DNA of 64,000 bases from Ferdinandcohnia sp036962685 (GTDB taxonomy: Bacteria; Bacillota; Bacilli; Bacillales; Bacillaceae_L), in assembly GCF_036962685.1 (NCBI RefSeq), contig NZ_JBALOP010000002.1:186001-250000 (forward strand), given 5' to 3'. A program made the translations under genes and the position numbers. Position 1 is the first letter of the stretch, and each line of letters begins with the position of its first letter. Under the pieces are notes generated by a model. That model was not told the DNA's origin. It worked only from the letters and a program-made list of their open reading frames with translations, and did not search any database. Positions 58,864-64,000 of the stretch are shown one piece after another.

Positions 58864-58893
58864 TTGACCCTCGCGTTTTGATTGTGATATATT
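58864..58893 (+). promoter_or_regulatory. Sigma-A promoter of rpsB
   Basis: TTGACC (58864-58869) and TATATT (58888-58893) are 18 bases apart, with a TGA extension before the -10. Transcription would start near 58900. Confidence 0.8.
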
Positions 58894-58899
58894 AATTTT

Positions 58900-59004
58900 T
58901 GGTGTTATCACACACGTTCATAGATTTAAGCATTGGTGCTGTTATACAGTTTTGCTTAAAGATGATATGAACGGAGGACAAAAAACCATTAGGAGGATTT
59001 ATCC
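58900..59004 (+). ncRNA. Structured leader of rpsB (candidate S2 autoregulatory RNA)
   Basis: The leader folds into a two-part stem: GTTCATA (58916-58922) with TATGAAC (58966-58972), and inside it TTTAAGCA (58925-58932) with TGCTTAAA (58953-58960), around a 20-base loop. GGAGGA abuts the stem at 58973 and the true ribosome site AGGAGG is at 58992. S2 autoregulation via such leaders is known in bacteria; the family assignment here is an inference. Confidence 0.6.
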
Positions 59005-59703
59005 ATGTCAGTAATTTCTATGAAGCAATTGCTTGAAGCTGGTGTTCACTTCGGTCACCAAACTCGCCGTTGGAACCCAAAAATGAAGCGTTACATCTTT
59101 ACAGAGCGTAACGGAATCTACATCATTGACCTTCAAAAAACAGTTAAGAAGGTTGAAGAAGCTTATAATTTCGTTAAGGAATTAGCAGGCAACGGTGGAA
59201 CAATGCTTTTTGTTGGTACAAAAAAGCAAGCTCAAGATTCAGTTAAAGAAGAAGCCGAGCGTTCTGGAATGTACTTTGTTAACCAACGTTGGTTAGGTGG
59301 TACGTTAACAAACTTTGAAACAATTCAAAAGCGTATCAAGCGTCTTAAAGACATTGAAAAAATGCAAGAAGACGGTACTTTTGATGTTCTACCTAAGAAA
59401 GAAGTTGTTCAGCTTAAGAAAGAGTTAGAACGTCTTGAGAAATTCTTAGGCGGAATTAAAGATATGAAGCAATTACCAGATGCTTTATTCATCATCGACC
59501 CTCGTAAAGAGCGTATTGCTGTTGCAGAAGCTCATAAATTAAACATCCCAATCGTTGGTATCGTAGATACAAACTGTGATCCAGATGAAATTGATTATGT
59601 AATCCCAGCAAACGATGATGCAATTCGCGCGGTTAAGCTTTTAACAGGAAAAATGGCAGACGCTATCCTAGAAGCTAAACAAGGTGAAGAAACATCTGCT
59701 TAA
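59005..59703 (+). CDS. rpsB: 30S ribosomal protein uS2
   Basis: uS2 joins the small subunit late and is needed for bS1 binding in many bacteria. The 232 residues include MKQLLEAGVHFGHQTRRWNPKMKRYIFTERNGIYIIDLQKT and PDALFIIDPRKERIAVAEAHKLNIPIVGIVDTNCDPDEIDYVIPANDDA. It has its own promoter, leader and terminator. The C-terminal tail appears shorter than in B. subtilis. Confidence 0.98.
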   Translation: MSVISMKQLLEAGVHFGHQTRRWNPKMKRYIFTERNGIYIIDLQKTVKKVEEAYNFVKELAGNGGTMLFVGTKKQAQDSVKEEAERSGMYFVNQRWLGGTLTNFETIQKRIKRLKDIEKMQEDGTFDVLPKKEVVQLKKELERLEKFLGGIKDMKQLPDALFIIDPRKERIAVAEAHKLNIPIVGIVDTNCDPDEIDYVIPANDDAIRAVKLLTGKMADAILEAKQGEETSA

Positions 59704-59709
59704 TGAGCG

Positions 59710-59748
59710 AAAGGTGATAAGAGGGTTATGCCTTTTATCACCTTTTTT
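59710..59748 (+). terminator. Rho-independent terminator after rpsB
   Basis: AAAGGTGATAA (59710-59720) pairs perfectly with TTATCACCTTT (59735-59745) with a 14-base loop, followed by T. It may act as partial attenuator before tsf. Confidence 0.85.
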
Positions 59749-59760
59749 AAAGATGATGTC

Positions 59761-59780
59761 TGCGCGTCTTGCGCTTTTCT
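59761..59780 (+). repeat. Repeat-end remnant before tsf
   Basis: TGCGCGTCTTGCGCTTTTCT resembles the right end GGCGCTTGCGCTTTTC of the 5738-5883 element. No left end was found, so it is either a decayed copy or chance similarity. Confidence 0.35.
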
Positions 59781-59891
59781 TTAGAATTATATAAATTCGC
59801 AAATTAAGTCATAATAGAAACAGAATGTCAAAAAAATTCTATATTCTACAATTCGAACTAGTACATAGTGGCAAATAAGGAGGAAAACATA

Positions 59892-60773
59892 ATGGCAGTT
59901 ACTGCACAAATGGTAAAAGAGCTCCGTGAAAAAACTGGAGCAGGTATGATGGACTGTAAAAAGGCTCTTACTGAAACTGATGGTGATATGGACAAAGCAA
60001 TTGATTACCTTCGCGAAAAAGGTATTGCAAAAGCTGCGAAAAAAGGTGACCGTATTGCTGCTGAAGGTTTAACTTCTATCGAAGTTTCCGGTAATGAAGC
60101 AGTCATTATTGAAGTTAACTCAGAAACTGATTTCGTTGCAAAAAATGAAGGTTTCCAAACACTAGTAAAAGAATTAGCTACTCATCTTTTAGCGAAGAAG
60201 CCAGCTAACGTTGAAGAAGCATTAGAACAAAAGATGGACAATGGTTCAACTGTATCTGAGTATATTAATGCTGCAATCGCAAAAATCGGGGAAAAACTTT
60301 CACTTCGTCGTTTTGAAATTGCTACAAAAGAAGATGGTGACGCATTTGGTGCATACCTCCACATGGGTGGTCGTATTGGCGTTCTAGCTGTTCTAGGTGG
60401 TACAACAGACACTGATGTTGCAAAGGATGTAGCAATGCACGTTGCAGCAGTAAATCCTAAATATGTGTCACGCGATCAAGTTTCTGCTGATGTAGTAGAG
60501 CACGAGCGTGGAGTATTAACACAACAAGCACTAAATGAAGGTAAACCAGAAAATATCGTAGCGAAAATGGTAGAAGGACGCTTTAGCAAATTCTTCGAAG
60601 ACGTTTGTCTTCTTGACCAAAGCTTCGTTAAAGACCCAGATCAAAAGGTTCGCAAATATGTTGAATCTAAAGGTGCTACTGTAAAGAGCTTCGTTCGTTA
60701 CGAAGTTGGTGAAGGTATCGAAAAACGTCAAGATAACTTTGCTGAAGAAGTAATGAGCCAAGTGAAGAAGTAA
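59892..60773 (+). CDS. tsf: Translation elongation factor Ts
   Basis: EF-Ts recycles EF-Tu by exchanging GDP for GTP. The 293-residue chain starts MAVTAQMVKELREKTGAGMMDCKKALTETDGDMDKAIDYLREKG, with the TDFVAKNEGF motif. ATG 59892 has AAGGAGG; an in-frame start at 59868 lies before it. It is separated from rpsB by the terminator and about 190 bp, and a terminator follows. Confidence 0.98.
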   Translation: MAVTAQMVKELREKTGAGMMDCKKALTETDGDMDKAIDYLREKGIAKAAKKGDRIAAEGLTSIEVSGNEAVIIEVNSETDFVAKNEGFQTLVKELATHLLAKKPANVEEALEQKMDNGSTVSEYINAAIAKIGEKLSLRRFEIATKEDGDAFGAYLHMGGRIGVLAVLGGTTDTDVAKDVAMHVAAVNPKYVSRDQVSADVVEHERGVLTQQALNEGKPENIVAKMVEGRFSKFFEDVCLLDQSFVKDPDQKVRKYVESKGATVKSFVRYEVGEGIEKRQDNFAEEVMSQVKK

Positions 60774-60783
60774 AAAGAAAAAA

Positions 60784-60811
60784 GGGAACACATTATGTGT
60801 TCCCTATTTTT
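60784..60811 (+). terminator. Rho-independent terminator after tsf
   Basis: GGGAACACA (60784-60792) pairs perfectly with TGTGTTCCC (60796-60804) over TTA, followed by TATTTTTT. Confidence 0.92.
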
Positions 60812-60827
60812 TGAAATGTTTAGCATT

Positions 60828-60857
60828 GCGCCATAGAAAAGGCGCTTGTACTTTTTG
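60828..60857 (+). repeat. Repeat-end-like hairpin before pyrH
   Basis: GCGCC (60829-60833) and GGCGC (60840-60844) form a short hairpin. The right part AAGGCGCTTGTACTTTTT matches the shared right end of the dispersed elements before acpP and rnc. The pyrH ribosome site follows at once. Either a decayed copy or an internal deletion derivative is inferred. Confidence 0.45.
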
Positions 60858-60877
60858 AGATGGAGGTTTTTTATTCG

Positions 60878-61600
60878 ATGAGCGGTGCCAAATATAAGCG
60901 TGTAGTGTTAAAATTAAGTGGAGAAGCATTAGCGGGTGAGCAGGGATTTGGCATAAATCCATCTGTAATCCAATCTGTAGCAAAACAAGTGAAGGAAATT
61001 GCTGAACTTGGTGTGGAAATTGCTGTTGTTGTCGGTGGCGGAAACATTTGGAGAGGCAAGATTGGCAGTGAAATGGGAATGGACCGTGCAAATGCTGATT
61101 ATATGGGAATGCTTGCAACGGTAATGAATTCCTTAGCTTTACAAGATAGCTTAGAAAATTTAGGGATTCAAACTCGTGTCCAAACATCTATTGAAATGCG
61201 TCAAGTCGCAGAACCATACATAAGAAGAAAAGCAATTCGACATCTAGAAAAGAAACGTGTAGTGATTTTTGCAGCAGGTACGGGAAATCCTTACTTCTCT
61301 ACAGATACAACAGCTGCTCTACGTGCCGCTGAAATTGAAGCAGAGGTAATTTTAATGGCTAAAAATAATGTCGATGGTGTCTATAGTGCAGATCCAACAA
61401 TAGATAAAACAGCTGTGAAATATGAGACATTATCCTATCTTGATGTTATTAAAGAAGGACTAGCTGTAATGGATTCCACTGCATCTTCACTTTGCATGGA
61501 CAATGATATTCCGTTAATTGTTTTTTCAATTATGGAAGAAGGAAATATTAAACGTGCTGTACTAGGAGAAAATATCGGAACAATTGTAAGGGGGAAATAA
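60878..61600 (+). CDS. pyrH: Uridylate kinase
   Basis: PyrH phosphorylates UMP to UDP. The 240-residue chain (amino-acid kinase fold) has YKRVVLKLSGEALAGEQGFGI and VVVGGGNIWRG at the N-terminus and VIFAAGTGNPYFSTDTTAALRA in the centre. ATG 60878 has TGGAGG twelve bases upstream and gives the normal length; an in-frame ATG at 60860 abuts that site. frr follows after four bases. Confidence 0.97.
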   Translation: MSGAKYKRVVLKLSGEALAGEQGFGINPSVIQSVAKQVKEIAELGVEIAVVVGGGNIWRGKIGSEMGMDRANADYMGMLATVMNSLALQDSLENLGIQTRVQTSIEMRQVAEPYIRRKAIRHLEKKRVVIFAAGTGNPYFSTDTTAALRAAEIEAEVILMAKNNVDGVYSADPTIDKTAVKYETLSYLDVIKEGLAVMDSTASSLCMDNDIPLIVFSIMEEGNIKRAVLGENIGTIVRGK

Positions 61601-61604
61601 CTTT

Positions 61605-62162
61605 ATGGCAAACAACACATTAAATCAAGTGAAGGATAAAATGTCTAAAGCAGTCCAAGCATTGTCTCGTGAACTAGCAACTGTAAGAGCAGGTAGAGCG
61701 AACCCAGCAATCCTTGATAAGGTTTCAGTTGATTACTATGGTGCACCAACGCCTTTAAATCAACTTGGATCTATCAATGTACCTGAAGCAAGAATGCTTG
61801 TAATTCAACCATATGATAAGTCCATTTTAGGTGATATGGAAAAAGCAATTCAGAAGGCTGATTTAGGCTTAAATCCAACAAATGACGGGTCAATTATTCG
61901 TATTTCAATCCCACCACTAACAGAGGAAAGACGACGTGAGTTAGTGAAGCTTGTTAAGAAATATGCGGAAGAGTCAAAAGTTGCAGTTCGTAATGTTCGT
62001 CGTGATGGAAACGATGAATTGAAAAAGCTTGAGAAAAACGGTGAAATCACTGAAGACGAATTACGCAGCCTAACTGATGATGTTCAAAAAGCTACGGATG
62101 AATCTATTAATAAGATTGATGCAGTTGCAAAAGAAAAAGAAAAAGAAATCATGGAAGTCTAA
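61605..62162 (+). CDS. frr: Ribosome recycling factor
   Basis: RRF splits post-termination ribosomes together with EF-G. The 185-residue protein has LATVRAGRANPAILDKVSVDYYGAPTPLNQL and the C-terminal helical VRNVRRDGNDELKKLEKNGEITEDELRSLTDDVQKATDESI. AGGGGG ends the pyrH gene and acts as its ribosome site. A terminator follows. Confidence 0.98.
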   Translation: MANNTLNQVKDKMSKAVQALSRELATVRAGRANPAILDKVSVDYYGAPTPLNQLGSINVPEARMLVIQPYDKSILGDMEKAIQKADLGLNPTNDGSIIRISIPPLTEERRRELVKLVKKYAEESKVAVRNVRRDGNDELKKLEKNGEITEDELRSLTDDVQKATDESINKIDAVAKEKEKEIMEV

Positions 62163-62193
62163 TCCATTTCAATGTACAATATATTGTAAAAAG

Positions 62194-62223
62194 ACCCTCT
62201 AACGTTTACAGGGGGTTTTTTTG
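62194..62223 (+). terminator. Rho-independent terminator after frr
   Basis: ACCCTCT (62194-62200) pairs with AGGGGGT (62210-62216, one T-G pair), followed by TTTTTTG. Confidence 0.8.
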
Positions 62224-62268
62224 TTAATACTGACTACTAATTAGTTACCCTGAGCAATACAAAAATGG

Positions 62269-62274
62269 TAAAAT
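62269..62274 (+). promoter_or_regulatory. Possible extended -10 promoter of uppS
   Basis: TAAAAT (62269-62274) is preceded by TGG, an extended -10 arrangement, in the gap after the frr terminator. The -35 region (TTACCC at 62245, 18 bases upstream) is poor. Confidence 0.4.
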
Positions 62275-62282
62275 GAAACTGG

Positions 62283-62314
62283 TCTGGGTGCAAAAACACC
62301 AAGGCGCATTTGAT
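62283..62314 (+). repeat. Short repeat segment shared with the cheY-fliO spacer
   Basis: The segment has the same layout as 43391-43422: TCTGGG, hairpin GGTG-CAAAAA-CACC (GGCG-CAAATA-CGCC in the other copy), then CCAAGGCG and TTGA. Differences between the two copies in the stem keep base pairing. It lies just before the uppS ribosome site. Confidence 0.5.
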
Positions 62315-62336
62315 TCGGGTGTTGGAGGACTTGTGA

Positions 62337-63098
62337 ATGTTTGAAAAATTTAAAAAACCGAAAAAAAAGCCAGTTTCTATTTCAGAAGAAGAAATAGTAA
62401 AAGGGCCGATTCCTAATCACATAGCGATTATTATGGACGGAAATGGGAGATGGGCAAAAAAACGTTCATTGCCACGAACTGCTGGTCACCATGAAGGTAT
62501 GAAGGTAGTAAAAAGAATGACCAAGCTTGCAAGTCGACTTGGAGTAAAGACTTTAACTGTCTACGCGTTTTCAACAGAAAACTGGAAGCGTCCAGAGGAT
62601 GAGGTTAATTATCTATTAAAACTCCCCCAAGAATTTCTGGGAACGTTTCTACCTGAGCTAATTGAGGAAAACGTTCAGGTTCGAATCATGGGGAATAAAG
62701 ATGCGATTCCTGCGCATACTCAAAAAGCGGTAGATAAAGCGGTACACGATACAAAGAACAATACCGGCTTAATCCTAAATTTCGCACTAAATTATGGGGG
62801 CCGTGCGGAAATTATCGATGCGGTCAATAACATTCTTTCGGACCATGAAGAGGGTAACCTACATAAAAAAATAGACGAAGAATTGTTTAACCAATATTTA
62901 ATGAGCGCTGGATTACAAGATCCCGATTTATTAATCCGTACTAGCGGGGAAATACGATTAAGTAATTTTATGCTCTGGCAGCTTGCATATACTGAATTCT
63001 GGTTCACAGATGTATTATGGCCTGATTTTAAAGAGCAGCATTTATTAGAGGCCATCTATGCATTTCAAAAGAGAGGTCGACGATTTGGAGGAGTATAA
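62337..63098 (+). CDS. uppS: Undecaprenyl diphosphate synthase (isoprenyl transferase)
   Basis: UppS condenses isopentenyl units to make the C55 lipid carrier for cell-wall synthesis. The 253 residues include HIAIIMDGNGRWAKKRSLPRTAGH with the catalytic Asp34, TVYAFSTENWKRPEDEVNYL, and the C-terminal DPDLLIRTSGEIRLSNFMLWQLAYTEFWFTDVLWPDF. Most relatives have RTSGEQRLSNF; Glu-Ile here is a small variation. cdsA follows 33 bp later. Confidence 0.97.
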   Translation: MFEKFKKPKKKPVSISEEEIVKGPIPNHIAIIMDGNGRWAKKRSLPRTAGHHEGMKVVKRMTKLASRLGVKTLTVYAFSTENWKRPEDEVNYLLKLPQEFLGTFLPELIEENVQVRIMGNKDAIPAHTQKAVDKAVHDTKNNTGLILNFALNYGGRAEIIDAVNNILSDHEEGNLHKKIDEELFNQYLMSAGLQDPDLLIRTSGEIRLSNFMLWQLAYTEFWFTDVLWPDFKEQHLLEAIYAFQKRGRRFGGV

Positions 63099-63131
63099 GA
63101 ACCAAATCGCATTTGAAAAAGGAATGATACG

Positions 63132-63923
63132 ATGAAACAAAGAATTATAACGGCAATAATTGCAGCAGCAATCTTTCTACCGATTGTAATTATTGGAGGC
63201 ATCCCATTTACTATTTTAGTCTACTTGATGGGAGCTATCGCAATTTTTGAACTTTTACGGATGAAGCGTATTAATATTGCGTCAATCCCGGGCATAATTT
63301 CTATTATATTGTTATGGATTATTTTAATTCCAAGTAAATACAATGATCTATTTACACCTTTAAAAATTTCGAAAATTGAAATAGTCCTACTTATCGTTTT
63401 GTTTATATTAACGTATACGGTTATATCTAAAAACAGCTTTAACTTTGATGATGCTGGACTGGTAATCCTCGCAGCATTATATATTGGTTTTGGTTTTTAT
63501 TATATGATTGAAATAAGAGCGATGGGATTAGCATATATATTCTATGCATTCGTTGTTATTTGGACAACTGATTCAGGAGCTTACTTTATTGGAAGAAAGC
63601 TTGGTAAGAATAAGCTCTGGCCAGAAATTAGTCCAAATAAAACAGTCGAAGGATTTGTTGGCGGAATTGTTACGGCTATTGTATTTGCGTTTATTTTTAA
63701 CATGATCACGGATTTATTTGATTCCTTCTTTTCACTCATTATCGTGACATTAATTGTGTCTGTTTTTGGACAAATTGGGGATTTAGTAGAATCTGCATTA
63801 AAGAGACATTATAATGTGAAGGATTCTGGGACATTGCTACCTGGACATGGAGGAATATTAGATCGTTTTGATAGCATGATATTTATCCTGCCGATTCTTT
63901 ATTTTTTAAGATTAATTATATAG
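63132..63923 (+). CDS. cdsA: Phosphatidate cytidylyltransferase
   Basis: CdsA makes CDP-diacylglycerol, the precursor of acidic phospholipids. The 263-residue membrane protein has about eight hydrophobic segments and the family signature near the C-terminus: SALKRHYNVKDSGTLLPGHGGILDRFDS. AAAGGAATG precedes the ATG. It has the standard position between uppS and dxr. Confidence 0.96.
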   Translation: MKQRIITAIIAAAIFLPIVIIGGIPFTILVYLMGAIAIFELLRMKRINIASIPGIISIILLWIILIPSKYNDLFTPLKISKIEIVLLIVLFILTYTVISKNSFNFDDAGLVILAALYIGFGFYYMIEIRAMGLAYIFYAFVVIWTTDSGAYFIGRKLGKNKLWPEISPNKTVEGFVGGIVTAIVFAFIFNMITDLFDSFFSLIIVTLIVSVFGQIGDLVESALKRHYNVKDSGTLLPGHGGILDRFDSMIFILPILYFLRLII

Positions 63924-63950
63924 TAGTGGTTTTTTATTGGGAGTGAGTTT

Positions 63951-64000
63951 GTGAAGAAAATTAGTTTATTAGGGGCTACGGGCTCGATTGGGCAACAAAC
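63951..64000 (+). CDS. dxr: 1-deoxy-D-xylulose 5-phosphate reductoisomerase (N-terminal part only)
   Basis: Only the first 16 codons are in the window: MKKISLLGATGSIGQQ, which contains the GATGSIG NADPH-binding loop at the start of Dxr, the second step of the MEP isoprenoid pathway. GTG 63951 lies behind GGGAGTGA. The order cdsA-dxr is the usual one in Bacillus. Confidence 0.85.
   Translation, partial: MKKISLLGATGSIGQQ

Noticed and set aside
58973..58978. GGAGGA in the rpsB leader as the site of a small leader peptide
   Set aside because: No start codon with an open frame follows at suitable distance before rpsB.
1..64000. CRISPR arrays, tRNA or rRNA genes, phage or transposase genes
   Set aside because: No regularly spaced direct repeats, no cloverleaf candidates between genes, and no such proteins were seen; the window is conserved core genome.

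Overview
The window is an almost gene-packed stretch of chromosome from a low-GC Gram-positive bacterium, and every convincing gene lies on the + strand. Protein sequences and gene order match the long housekeeping plus fla/che region of Bacillus subtilis (sdaAA-recG-fapR ... cdsA-dxr) so closely that a member of the Bacillaceae is nearly certain. The genus cannot be fixed from this window. No prophage, insertion sequence with a transposase, tRNA, rRNA or CRISPR array was seen.

Layout: 2-256 end of sdaAA; 249-2297 recG; 2338-6159 fatty-acid and phospholipid synthesis under FapR (fapR, plsX, fabD, fabG, acpP); 6411-13697 rnc, smc, ftsY, ylxM, ffh (RNA processing, chromosome condensation, signal recognition particle); 13847-19202 ribosome and RNA maturation (rpsP, khpA, ylqD, rimM, trmD, rplS with its leader, lepB, rbgA, rnhB); 19199-20085 a small pair resembling the C-terminal halves of FliK and FlhB; 20377-22458 sucCD; 22525-25610 dprA and topA; 25775-29448 xerC, hslV, hslU, codY; 29796-58857 the large flagellar and chemotaxis operon from flgB through sigD to a SwrB-like gene; 59005-64000 rpsB, tsf, pyrH, frr, uppS, cdsA and the first codons of dxr.

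The flagellar operon encodes, in order, the rod and basal body (FlgB, FlgC, FliE, FliF), switch (FliG, FliM, FliY), export ATPase complex (FliH, FliI, FliJ), hook assembly (FliK, FlgD, FlgE), torque and stator helpers (SwrD, FliL), the export gate (FliO, P, Q, R, FlhB, FlhA), placement GTPases (FlhF, FlhG), chemotaxis core (CheY, B, A, W, C, D) and sigma-D. Three less-known genes follow sigD: a DUF342/FapA-like protein, a 101-residue protein I cannot name, and the SwrB-like membrane protein.

Points for a second look: (i) a family of short dispersed elements with shared ends related to GAAAAGYGCAAGCGCC; the larger ones carry hairpins with loop NTCCT whose outer stems differ in sequence but keep pairing; (ii) an 11-bp perfect inverted repeat laid over the -10 box of the xerC-hslVU-codY promoter; (iii) trmFO is absent from its usual place between topA and xerC; (iv) RNA leaders before rplS and rpsB; (v) a terminator, a promoter and a FapR operator packed into 75 bp before fapR; (vi) the stand-alone FliK_C/FlhB_C pair far from the flagellar operon. 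The dispersed hairpin elements are the best candidate here for something undescribed. The rest of the window is conserved core genome.
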